Positions 26,169 to 34,349 of a stretch of DNA of 64,000 nt are shown here, piece after piece (positions within the stretch are counted from its first letter, which is position 1; the number at the start of each line of letters is the position of its first letter). The notes beneath the pieces were generated by a model, which was not told the DNA's origin, made no database searches, and worked only from the letters and a program-made list of their open reading frames with translations. Source of the stretch: CALBPI01 sp963922335. Lineage in GTDB: Bacteria > Pseudomonadota > Gammaproteobacteria > Steroidobacterales > Woeseiaceae. The translations under genes were made by a program, and so were the position numbers. Location of the stretch: contig CAWUIB010000004.1 of the NCBI GenBank assembly GCA_963922335.1, forward strand, positions 191,606 to 255,605, read 5' to 3'.

Positions 26169-26470
26169 CAGCGAATCGGGTCGTGCACGGTAACCAGCTT
26201 GGTTCCATCCGGGAATGTGGCCTCAACCTGCACGTCGTGAATCATCTCTGCTACGCCTTCCATGACCTCGTCGCGCGTAATGACGTTCGCGCCAGCTTCC
26301 ATCAGCTCTGCGACAGTACGTCCATCACGAGCACCTTCCACGACGAAATCGGAAATCAGCGCGATCGCTTCAGGGTGATTGAGCTTTACGCCGCGCTCGC
26401 GTCTTCGTCGAGCCACTATCGCTGCCATCGAGATCAGTAGTTTGTCTTTTTCGCGCGGTGTGAGTTGCAT
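26168..26470 (-). CDS. ureA: Urease subunit gamma
   Basis: 100 residues, the canonical gamma length, with MQLTPREKDKLLISMAAIVA, RGVKLNHPEAIALISDFVVE and the C-terminal VTVHDPIR. It is the smallest structural subunit of bacterial urease. It lies 12 bases after ureD. Unusually, ureB does not follow; a 2OG oxygenase and an MFS gene come next, and ureB is 5.3 kb downstream beyond two plus-strand genes. The sequence shows no sign of decay, so a functional but split urease locus is likely. Confidence 0.97.
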   Translation of the reverse strand: MQLTPREKDKLLISMAAIVARRRRERGVKLNHPEAIALISDFVVEGARDGRTVAELMEAGANVITRDEVMEGVAEMIHDVQVEATFPDGTKLVTVHDPIR

Positions 26471-26482
26471 GGTCAGTCCGAA

Positions 26483-27346
26483 TCAGCAGTCAAACACTCT
26501 GGGTACTCGACACCCGTGCAATGGATGTGTGCTCCCGGCGACCGACTGTAGGCGATCGATTAACAGAAGCAAAGTGGTACGCAAATGCGCCGCGTTCTTC
26601 GCCAACGCCCGAATCAGCACCAGATCACCGATTCGCGTCGCACCTGAAAGCGTATCGACGGAGTCAAGTGTCGCGTTGGCAGCATCGCAAGCCACCTGCG
26701 GCTCGGGCGCAATGACCACCAGCGTCAACAACGTTGTATTGCCAGCGAGCACTGCCGGTCTCGCAGCCCAGGCCGCGAGATCTCCAACGCGATCGCTATC
26801 GAAAACCAAGCGATCCGCCCAGAGCAACCGGCCATCTCGATAGATCTCCCAAGCATCAGTCAGAGCGCCCGTCGTAACGGTCTCACCCATCGCAGCACGA
26901 CCCAGAGTCCAGGTTTCCGCCGCGAACAACATAGCATCGGACGCCAGATCCGCGCGCCAACGTCGTTCGAGTCGAGCACCCTCAAAAAGGATGGTTTCCT
27001 GAGGTAGCCAAATCGCGCGCGCGCCCGCGCGAACCTCCAGCGAATTGTGGACGACTGCCATTTCGCTGCGGGATCGATAGATTCGCTCCGCCGCCTGAGT
27101 CGTCACGACAGCGTGCGTATCCTCCTGCCAAGTGATTGCCTGACGTACCTGATCGCCATCGGTCAGTCCCCCTGCAGTGTTGAGCAAGACCGCCTGCAAA
27201 GGCTCACCCGGGTCGATCCGAGGGAAGCGGACTTTGCAGCACCCTTGCTGGTAGAGGTCCTGCAACACTGTTGCCTCATCCCGGCGCTTGAACACGACCC
27301 GTGCTTCACCCACCGCGCGTGGCAGCGCTATCGGTGCAACGCTCAT
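26483..27346 (-). CDS. ureD: Urease accessory protein UreD
   Basis: 287 residues. It carries the UreD/UreH signatures LQDLYQQGCCKVRFPR, LLNTAGGLTDGDQ and TTQAAERIYRS, and ends with HPLHGCRVPRVFDC. UreD binds apo-urease and, with UreF and UreG, forms the nickel insertion complex. The start overlaps the nucleoside hydrolase stop by ATGA, an unusual partner for a urease gene, which ties nucleoside cleavage and urea hydrolysis into one transcript. Confidence 0.95.
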   Translation of the reverse strand: MSVAPIALPRAVGEARVVFKRRDEATVLQDLYQQGCCKVRFPRIDPGEPLQAVLLNTAGGLTDGDQVRQAITWQEDTHAVVTTQAAERIYRSRSEMAVVHNSLEVRAGARAIWLPQETILFEGARLERRWRADLASDAMLFAAETWTLGRAAMGETVTTGALTDAWEIYRDGRLLWADRLVFDSDRVGDLAAWAARPAVLAGNTTLLTLVVIAPEPQVACDAANATLDSVDTLSGATRIGDLVLIRALAKNAAHLRTTLLLLIDRLQSVAGSTHPLHGCRVPRVFDC

Positions 27347-28302
27347 CCGGCGCGCCTCAAAGTGGTCTCATAGCAGTCGAGAACCTGGGTCGCATCGACG
27401 TCGATCGCCACCTTCTGGATGGGGCAACCATCCCAGGCACCAGGCGGGAAATGCGAATCCACCTGCGCCTGTATCGTCTGCCCGATCGCGATGCCTTCCG
27501 TCACCGCCCGTAAAGCGCCGCGTTGCAAGCGGTAAGCGTCGGGTACAACGAGCCACGCAAGTGCTGACGAGTCATGGACCGGAAAGCCATCCTCGTATCC
27601 CTTGCTCGCGTAGAAGTCCGAATAGAAACGGCTCACCTCGAACACGAATGCACCTGCCTCACCTGAGTTGTCGCGTATGCGAATCATGCGCTCGGGATCC
27701 ATGACAACCTGCATTGTCACATCAAGACCCACCATAACCACGGGCCATGCTGCACAAAAAACGCGATCGGCCGCGTGGGGATCGCCGGCGATGTTTGCTT
27801 CAGCACAGGGGGACACGTTGCCACTATAACCACCTTTGCCCAAGGCGCCGCCCATGACCACGACCTGTCGCACGAGTTGTGCGATTTCCGGGTCACGTTC
27901 CAATGCATGGGCAAGGTTAGTCAATCTACCCACCGCAACAAGCGTGATTTCCTTTGGGTTATCACGCACGGTGCGCACGATGAACTCCGCCGCATCGATG
28001 TCGCTCGCCTGGCCACGTGGCGCCGGTGGGTGGGTGTTGCCAAGACCATCTTCGCCGTGCACAAAGTCCGGAACCGGACCCGTCGGCACCTGCAGCGCCG
28101 CATCCGCACCCCGATAGACACCACAGCCGATTCCGAAGCGCTCGACCAGATGCAGTGCGTTACGCGTGGTTAACGCGACGGAAGCATTGCCACGCACAGT
28201 CGTCAGGCCGACTAACTCGATCTCCGGGTGGAGATGGCCGAAAACGATAGCCATAGCGTCATCGACGCCTGGGTCGGTGTCAAAGATGACCTTGTGCGTC
28301 AT
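27343..28302 (-). CDS. Inosine-uridine preferring nucleoside hydrolase
   Basis: 319 residues from ATG at 28302; the frame continues upstream but would run into the divergent MFS gene. DTDPGVDDAMA at residues 7-17 is the calcium-binding signature of nucleoside hydrolases, and the VVMGGAL segment and the C-terminal region KVAIDVDATQVLDCYE fit the family. It cleaves ribonucleosides to free base and ribose. No signal peptide, so it is cytoplasmic. Ribose can feed the ribokinase at 34350 and bases the deaminases and xanthine dehydrogenase of the cluster. First gene of the minus-strand operon running to 24055. Confidence 0.94.
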   Translation of the reverse strand: MTHKVIFDTDPGVDDAMAIVFGHLHPEIELVGLTTVRGNASVALTTRNALHLVERFGIGCGVYRGADAALQVPTGPVPDFVHGEDGLGNTHPPAPRGQASDIDAAEFIVRTVRDNPKEITLVAVGRLTNLAHALERDPEIAQLVRQVVVMGGALGKGGYSGNVSPCAEANIAGDPHAADRVFCAAWPVVMVGLDVTMQVVMDPERMIRIRDNSGEAGAFVFEVSRFYSDFYASKGYEDGFPVHDSSALAWLVVPDAYRLQRGALRAVTEGIAIGQTIQAQVDSHFPPGAWDGCPIQKVAIDVDATQVLDCYETTLRRAG

Positions 28303-28368
28303 TCGCGCATCCCCAATCGCATAAGGTGAGTGTGGCAGAATGCGCAGGAAGATTGCAGCGAGATTTCG

Positions 28369-29526
28369 ATGAACGACAGACAACGCGTCACACTCGCATG
28401 CTTTCTTGCTTACTTCGTCATGTCCGCGATGCTCGCTCCAATTGGCATCGTGTCGACACCACTGGCCGCACATTTCAATGTCACGATCAGCGAAATTACT
28501 AACGCCTTTTCCGCGCTGACCCAGGGCATATTGATCGGCGCGGTCGTCGCCCTGTCCTACTCTGCGCGTACACCGCTTCGGGTCGTATTCGTTGTGCTGT
28601 TCGTTGTGATGAGCGGCGTGCTTTTGTTGATGTCGACGCTGCCCAATCTCGGTTGGTTCCAAGCGGCGTTGCTGACTGTTGGCGTGGGTTGCGGTCTTGG
28701 CCTCGCCGCCGCTGCGGCGACGATTTCGGCGGCCTTTGAGGGCAACCAGCGAGCATCAGCGTTGGTCGCGACGGATGGGTGCTTCAGTGTCGCGGGTATC
28801 CTCATTCCAGCATATGCGACCTACAGCCTGCGTGAGTCCTTGCCGGTCGGTAGTGTCTATGGCGTCATCGCGGGCATCGCTGCGCTCATTGTTGTGCTCG
28901 CTATTATCAGTCGTTTCCCGCACCCGCCAGCAAGCAGCGCCGGTCAGCCGTCCGCAGGCGGCAGGTGGCCGCTCTCCGCGTGGCTCGGCATCGCCGCACT
29001 GACCGCCTACACTCTGGGGCAGTATGCGATTCTTTGGTGGCTGCCACCGCACCTGGATGCGCGCTGGGGCATTGAGGTCGCTTCGGGCGGTGTCCTTGTA
29101 GGTCGGTTCTGGACTGGCATGTTCATCGCTCAGATCGTGATCACGATCGCCGTGCTACGCATTGGCACCTTCCGCCTTCTGGGTATTGCAGCGGTTTTGA
29201 CGGCGGTCGGCAGCATCCCGCTTTGGACGACAGGCGACATGCGCCTGCTACCTTCCCTCGCGCTGTTGTGGGGCATTGCGAATCTCGGACTGCTCAAACT
29301 TGCACTGACCTTCGTCACGCTGCAGTTCGAAGCGCCATCGCCACGGCTGGTATCCTGCGTATTGTTGGGGGCGACGCTGGGGACCGCGATCAGTCCGTTT
29401 GTCAGCAGTCGCATAGTAGAATTGGCGGGTACGGGTGCCGTACTCAAATTCGGCACCGCCTGCCATGTCGTGATGGCGCTTTTGCTCATCACAGCATTAA
29501 AAATCAAGAAGCAGAGTGAGACATGA
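28369..29526 (+). CDS. MFS transporter, TsgA-like
   Basis: 385 residues from the ATG at 28369, chosen over the in-frame ATG at 28330 because it matches the usual N-terminus (MNDRQRVTLACFLAYFVMS). It has 12 predicted helices. The segment AAFEGNQRASALVATDGCFSV resembles the corresponding stretch of E. coli TsgA, a major facilitator of unknown substrate. It is divergent from the nucleoside hydrolase (66-base gap) and overlaps the following oxygenase by ATGA. The MFS-plus-2OG-oxygenase pairing repeats that at 24055-26168. Confidence 0.8.
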   Translation: MNDRQRVTLACFLAYFVMSAMLAPIGIVSTPLAAHFNVTISEITNAFSALTQGILIGAVVALSYSARTPLRVVFVVLFVVMSGVLLLMSTLPNLGWFQAALLTVGVGCGLGLAAAAATISAAFEGNQRASALVATDGCFSVAGILIPAYATYSLRESLPVGSVYGVIAGIAALIVVLAIISRFPHPPASSAGQPSAGGRWPLSAWLGIAALTAYTLGQYAILWWLPPHLDARWGIEVASGGVLVGRFWTGMFIAQIVITIAVLRIGTFRLLGIAAVLTAVGSIPLWTTGDMRLLPSLALLWGIANLGLLKLALTFVTLQFEAPSPRLVSCVLLGATLGTAISPFVSSRIVELAGTGAVLKFGTACHVVMALLLITALKIKKQSET

Positions 29527-30371
29527 TTCGCACAGTTGATTACGCAGCGCCGAATGCTGCAGAAGAGTTCACAAGCTCCATCGCTGAGTCCGGCTTCGCC
29601 GTATTGCAAAACCATCCTTTGTCCGGCGATCGTCTTCAGCGAATGTATGCCGGTTGGAAAGCGTTTTTCGACAGCAAGGAAAAACACAACTACCAGGTGA
29701 AGGACCTGACGAAGGAAAACGAACAGTATGGTTACTTCGGTCCGGATATCGCCGAAACAGCGGTAGGCTTCGAGCAGCAGGATATTAAGGAATACTTCCA
29801 CGTCGATTTTGACATGCCGTTTCCGGATGGACTCGAGGCTGACGCCCGCTCGCATTGTGAAGATGCGGAGGCACTAGCCAAGCAACTGCTCGACTGGCTG
29901 GATGCTGCGATTCCGGAGGACTGCCGGCAAGCCGAGGGCGTGGTGTGGTCGGATGCACTGTCATGGGACGACAGTCTGTTGCGCATTCTTCATTACCCGC
30001 CACTGAAAGGCGACGAGCCTTCCGGCAGCGTTCGCGCCGCAGCACACGAAGACATCAATTTCATCACGTTGCTGCCCGTCGCCGATCAGCCCGGGCTGCA
30101 GGTCCGCACCCTTGAGGGCGAATGGCTCGACCTTGAGGGTCGCCAGGGCGACCTGATCATCAACACCGGAGACATGCTGCAAGAGATTTCAGGCGGCTAC
30201 CTCCCCTCCACCACGCACCGAGTCGTGAACCCTTCGGGCGAGCACGAGAACATTTCGCGAATTTCGATTCCGTTTTTCCTGCACCCATCGCGCGACACCC
30301 GGCTTTCGGCACGTTACACGGCAGGCGAATATCTGCGTGACCGCATTCTGGAGACCTACAACAACGATTGA
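29523..30371 (+). CDS. Isopenicillin N synthase-like 2OG-Fe(II) oxygenase (second copy)
   Basis: 282 residues. The iron ligands are His and Asp in AAHEDINFITLL, with a distal His in STTHRVVNPSG; the Arg-x-Ser for 2-oxoglutarate is RISIPFF. The N-terminal part is shorter than in the 25224 gene and lacks the IPVVDF opening, so the two are distant relatives rather than recent duplicates. The start overlaps the MFS stop (ATGA), implying coupled import and oxidation of one compound. The substrate is unknown; a purine or pyrimidine derivative is inferred from context. Confidence 0.86.
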   Translation: MIRTVDYAAPNAAEEFTSSIAESGFAVLQNHPLSGDRLQRMYAGWKAFFDSKEKHNYQVKDLTKENEQYGYFGPDIAETAVGFEQQDIKEYFHVDFDMPFPDGLEADARSHCEDAEALAKQLLDWLDAAIPEDCRQAEGVVWSDALSWDDSLLRILHYPPLKGDEPSGSVRAAAHEDINFITLLPVADQPGLQVRTLEGEWLDLEGRQGDLIINTGDMLQEISGGYLPSTTHRVVNPSGEHENISRISIPFFLHPSRDTRLSARYTAGEYLRDRILETYNND

Positions 30372-30397
30372 GCTGCAGAGGCTTTCGGGGGATAGCA

Positions 30398-32503
30398 ATG
30401 CGAGAACACCACTGGCTACTGGGACTGTTTATGGTTCTCGTGGCAAGCGGCTGCAGCCGCACACCAGACACGCCGGAGACAGGCACGGTAAATCTGCCGA
30501 TAGCACACGAGCGCATTGTGCAGGCAGGCGCCGATGAGTGGATCACGCACGGGCGAGACTATGCGGAAACCCGATTCAGCCCGCTCGATCAGATCAGTAC
30601 TGAATCGGTGGGTGACCTCGGTCTTGCATGGTATTTCGACGTACCGACACGACGCGGCATGGAGGCAACACCGATCGTGGCGGATGGTCGCCTGTTCGTC
30701 ACGGGGTCGTGGAGCATTGTCTATGCGCTGGATGCAGCTACCGGCGAGCCGTTGTGGACGTACGATCCAGAAGTGCCGAGATCGTGGGCGCAATACGCGT
30801 GCTGCGATGTCGTCAACCGCGGCGTTGCGATCTGGGGCGACAGCGTATTCGTCGGCACGCTGGACGGCTACCTGGTGTCGTTGGACGCAACCACCGGCGA
30901 GGTGAATTGGAAAGTCGATACCATCGACCGCCAGCCGCCCTACACCATCACCGGAGCCCCGCGCGTTGTGCAGGGTAAGGTGATTATCGGTAACGGTGGC
31001 GCCGACCTCGGTGTGCGCGGCTATGTCACCGCCTACGACGCGGACACCGGCGAGCAGTCATGGCGGTTCTACACCGTACCTGGCGATCCCGCTGTTGGAT
31101 TTGAGCAGCCTGAGCTGGAACGTGCCGCTGAGACCTGGACCGGCGAGTGGTGGCGCTACGGCGGTGGCGGCACCGTCTGGGATTCGATGGCCTATGATGC
31201 GGACCTTGATTTGCTCTACATCGGTGTAGGCAACGGCTCGCCCTGGAACCAGCGCGTGCGCAGCCCCGATGGCGGCGATAATTTATTTCTCTCATCGATT
31301 GTCGCACTGCGCCCGACCACCGGTGAATACGTCTGGCACTACCAGACCACTCCCGGCGACACCTGGGACTTCACCGCGACCCAACATATGGTGCTGGCGG
31401 ACATCGAAATCGATGGCGACACGCGTCAGGTGCTGATGCAGGCACCCAAGAACGGATTTTTCTATGTGCTCGATCGCACGGACGGCAGTCTGATCTCCGC
31501 TGAACCCTTTGTTGCCGTCACGTGGGCGGAGGGCGTTGATGCCGATAGCGGGCGTCCCGTCGAGGCTCGCAATGCGCGCTATGACGAGGGGGCCTTCGTA
31601 CAGATGCCGTCGGGACTCGGCGGTCACAACTGGCATCCCATGTCTTTCAGTCCGACAACGGGACTCATCTATCTGCCCACGCAGGACCTTCCGTCGGTCG
31701 CACTCGAAGACCAGGGGTTTGAATTCGCAGAGGGCTACTGGAACACCGGTACCGACCTCTCGACGCTCGAGACACCGGATGACCCAATGCAACTGGCCGC
31801 ACTCGCCGGGATGATTCGTGGTCAGCTGGTTGCCTGGGACCCGGTTGCGCAGAAGGAGGTCTGGAGACATCAACATCTCGGCCCATGGAACGGCGGCACA
31901 CTGGCGACCGCCGGCAACCTCGTATTCCAGGGCAGCCTTATCGGAGAATTCTCTGCCTTTGACGCACGCACCGGTGAGAAACTCTGGAGCTACAAAGCGC
32001 AGACCGGCATTGCGGCGGCGCCTGCAACCTACGCAATTGAAGGCGAGCAGTACGTTTCGGTCGCCGCTGGCTGGGGCACGATTTACGCGCTTTTAGGCGG
32101 TGAAGGCACTGCCAATCTCGGATTTGAGAATGTCAGCAGGATTCTGGGATTTAAGCTGGGCGCTACCGAATCACTGCCAGCGCGTTCGCCCAAGCGCTAC
32201 GTGCCCTTTCCGGAGCCGCCGCAGATGACCGCGGACGAGGCGACGCTCGCGAAGGGTAAGAAGCTCTACTACCAACGCTGTGTCACCTGCCATGGTGTCG
32301 ATGTCGCAAGCGGCGGCATCACTCCAGATCTGCGTCGTTCTTCACGCGAGATTCACGATATCTGGGATCGCATCGTTGTCGATGGCGCACTGCGGGATTC
32401 GGGAATGCCTGGTTTCAGCTCGGTCATTGATATCGAGGACAGCAAAGCCATTCACGCGTTTGTGATCGCCACGGCCCGCGAAGCCTGGCAGCGACAGCAG
32501 TAG
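30398..32503 (+). CDS. PQQ-dependent quinohemoprotein dehydrogenase, lipoprotein
   Basis: 701 residues from ATG at 30398, behind GGGGGAT; a TTG at 30368 is less likely. Lipobox VASGC near residue 20 predicts a membrane-anchored periplasmic enzyme. The beta-propeller has repeated tryptophan motifs, for example DAATGEPLWTYD, and the vicinal disulfide Cys135-Cys136 in YACCDVVNRG, diagnostic of PQQ alcohol dehydrogenases. A C-terminal cytochrome c domain carries CVTCH at 628-632. It should oxidise an alcohol or aldehyde and pass electrons to the respiratory chain. PQQ synthesis genes are not in the window. Coupling to a DUF998 gene follows. Confidence 0.9.
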   Translation: MREHHWLLGLFMVLVASGCSRTPDTPETGTVNLPIAHERIVQAGADEWITHGRDYAETRFSPLDQISTESVGDLGLAWYFDVPTRRGMEATPIVADGRLFVTGSWSIVYALDAATGEPLWTYDPEVPRSWAQYACCDVVNRGVAIWGDSVFVGTLDGYLVSLDATTGEVNWKVDTIDRQPPYTITGAPRVVQGKVIIGNGGADLGVRGYVTAYDADTGEQSWRFYTVPGDPAVGFEQPELERAAETWTGEWWRYGGGGTVWDSMAYDADLDLLYIGVGNGSPWNQRVRSPDGGDNLFLSSIVALRPTTGEYVWHYQTTPGDTWDFTATQHMVLADIEIDGDTRQVLMQAPKNGFFYVLDRTDGSLISAEPFVAVTWAEGVDADSGRPVEARNARYDEGAFVQMPSGLGGHNWHPMSFSPTTGLIYLPTQDLPSVALEDQGFEFAEGYWNTGTDLSTLETPDDPMQLAALAGMIRGQLVAWDPVAQKEVWRHQHLGPWNGGTLATAGNLVFQGSLIGEFSAFDARTGEKLWSYKAQTGIAAAPATYAIEGEQYVSVAAGWGTIYALLGGEGTANLGFENVSRILGFKLGATESLPARSPKRYVPFPEPPQMTADEATLAKGKKLYYQRCVTCHGVDVASGGITPDLRRSSREIHDIWDRIVVDGALRDSGMPGFSSVIDIEDSKAIHAFVIATAREAWQRQQ

Positions 32504-33105
32504 TGGGGATAGGTACAAAACGATTGTTGCGCTTCGCGACCTTCGCGAGTGTGGTCACGGTGTTGTGCCATCTGTTCGTTCTTGCATCCAGCGGCCAAGA
32601 CGGCGTGCGCTCGCCGATCAGCGCACTCTCAGCAACCGAATATGGAGCACTCAATGCGCTGGGCATCGTCTTATTCGGTATCGCGCATATTGCCACCGCG
32701 CTTGCCCTGCGTGGTCTTGATCACGGGCGTCTCTGGCCCTTCGCACGGTTGTTGATGATCGCCAGCGGCTGCACGCTCTTCTACGTCGCCTACTACTTTG
32801 AAACGTCAGGGCCTTCGGCGCTCACGAATCCAACGGCGAGCGATCCGCTGTGGATCGTTGCAACACTTACCGGACTCGCGATGGGCGCGTTGCAGCCTGG
32901 TCTTTCCCGTCTCGCGCCGCGTGTCGGCTTGTTCAGCACGATCAGTCTTGGCGTTTGGTTGTGGCTTGTGCCGCTTGCGTTTTTCGTCAATGAGCACTGG
33001 CTCGGTGCCTACGAGCGTCTCGTTGGCGGTATCTATGTGGTTTGGCTAGGTGGTGTGACGTCAGGTCTCGCACTCGCATTGAGACAACGCGCCGAGCCAA
33101 CCTGA
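32503..33105 (+). CDS. DUF998 membrane protein
   Basis: 200 residues from a GTG start that overlaps the preceding stop by one base. Six hydrophobic helices are predicted, with SPISALSATEYGALNALGIVLFGIAH near the start; the pattern matches the DUF998 family of small membrane proteins. Function is unknown. Its coupling to the quinohemoprotein gene suggests a role in the same membrane process. Confidence 0.75.
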   Translation: MGIGTKRLLRFATFASVVTVLCHLFVLASSGQDGVRSPISALSATEYGALNALGIVLFGIAHIATALALRGLDHGRLWPFARLLMIASGCTLFYVAYYFETSGPSALTNPTASDPLWIVATLTGLAMGALQPGLSRLAPRVGLFSTISLGVWLWLVPLAFFVNEHWLGAYERLVGGIYVVWLGGVTSGLALALRQRAEPT

Positions 33106-33130
33106 CAGAGATTGGCTCGACGCATTCGTT

Positions 33131-34234
33131 TTACGGCCAGCGGATCGGCAACGGGAACGGCGGTCGCAGCGGCAGTGTCGGCGGGCAAAGGTAATAGCGT
33201 ACGCGGTTACCGTTGACCCAACGCGCATTGAATGTCGCTTTGCATACGTGCTCGATAAGCCCCCGGTTTTCAACCGTCGTCTGCGTCAAAACCCCGGAAC
33301 TGCGATCATCGAGATAGATGTAGCCACCACGATACACGGTCATGGTGGACGTGCCGTCGGTCTCGAGAACTGCTTGATCCTCCAGTCGCACACTGCCGTA
33401 GATGTCAGCCGTGCGGGTATTCACTGTCAGTCGACCGGAATTCAAAATACTGATCTGGCCGCCGTCTTCGACTCGGAAACCAGACTCGCTACTCGGTTGC
33501 AGACGATTTCGAGACGCGTACACCCGACCCTCGATTGTCGCGATGCCGGACAGTCTGAGATCGGGAAACTCAGCAGAAGCACCCGCCTCTACAATCAGTG
33601 TGCCGGCGATCGTGTCTGAACGGCCACCGCGGTAGAGTGCCGGGCCTTCGGCAATCATGGTGCCCGTAACATCGATCCTGAGATCACCCTGGTGACCTTG
33701 CGAATCGATGCATCCGCCCTGGAGCAGCAGATTGCCACCACTCCAGAATCGCATGACGCCTCGATTCGACACGCAGTCGGGCAATGCGGTTCTCGGGTTG
33801 CGCGGCGTGTCGTTGATGAACACATCACCTTCCATGGAGAACAGCCCGCTGTTGTTCATTTGGCCGCCGTTGAAGCGAATCACACCGCGATTGGTGGTCT
33901 CTACGGTCGCGAAGTTTGAAAACCGGCCACCGTTGACCACCAACTCCGCAGTGTTGTTGACGACCAGAGTGTCTTGATTGATCAGTCGACCGTTCGGCTC
34001 GATGCTGAGACGAATGCCGGGGCTAATGGACAACGGGTTGTACCAGCCCGCCTCGTAGTATTGCGAGAGACTACACTGCGCAAACAGCGGCGGTGTGCGC
34101 ACCAATTGCCAGGTGCCCCCAATGGCATTGCAGTCTTGCTCGGTGGAGAGAGCCTGTGCATGCCCATCGCTCGGTGCAGCCAGCAGCGTCAGGAACGCGG
34201 CCACTGCGATGATTCCTTGCATAATCGTTTTCAT
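33131..34234 (-). CDS. Secreted beta-helix-like repeat protein
   Basis: 367 residues. A Sec signal peptide (MKTIMQGIIAVAAFLTLLAA, cleavage about residue 27, after DGHA) is clear. The mature part is rich in short asparagine/glycine-containing strands such as NNTAELVVNGGRFSNFATVE and NRGVIRFNGGQMNNSGLF, a rhythm typical of right-handed beta-helix or adhesin-like repeat proteins. Paired Cys residues are spread along it. No enzymatic motif is recognised, and no autotransporter barrel is present. It is the only gene here with no visible link to metabolism, standing divergent from ribokinase. Confidence 0.7.
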   Translation of the reverse strand: MKTIMQGIIAVAAFLTLLAAPSDGHAQALSTEQDCNAIGGTWQLVRTPPLFAQCSLSQYYEAGWYNPLSISPGIRLSIEPNGRLINQDTLVVNNTAELVVNGGRFSNFATVETTNRGVIRFNGGQMNNSGLFSMEGDVFINDTPRNPRTALPDCVSNRGVMRFWSGGNLLLQGGCIDSQGHQGDLRIDVTGTMIAEGPALYRGGRSDTIAGTLIVEAGASAEFPDLRLSGIATIEGRVYASRNRLQPSSESGFRVEDGGQISILNSGRLTVNTRTADIYGSVRLEDQAVLETDGTSTMTVYRGGYIYLDDRSSGVLTQTTVENRGLIEHVCKATFNARWVNGNRVRYYLCPPTLPLRPPFPLPIRWP

Positions 34235-34317
34235 GTTCCTTACCTCGTTCTTGTATTTGTGCCTTGGAAGGCGTCAATGCGAGGCTGAGATCGAAATGCA
34301 CCACAGTGGCTCGCAAC

Positions 34318-34323
34318 TATAAT
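34318..34323 (+). promoter_or_regulatory. Candidate -10 element of the ribokinase operon
   Basis: TATAAT, an exact sigma-70 -10 consensus, lies 26 bases before the ribokinase ATG, in the 115-base divergent region. No good TTGACA-like -35 box is found at 16-18 bases upstream, so an activator or extended element may be needed. It is placed to drive the whole rbsK-uraH-xdhABC-puuD unit. Confidence 0.45.
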
Positions 34324-34349
34324 GACGCAAACCTCATGAGAAACCGGCC

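Noticed and set aside
28303..28662. N-terminal extension of the nucleoside hydrolase frame
   Set aside because: It would run through the divergent MFS start; the conserved DTDPGVDDA motif is expected within 10-15 residues of the start.
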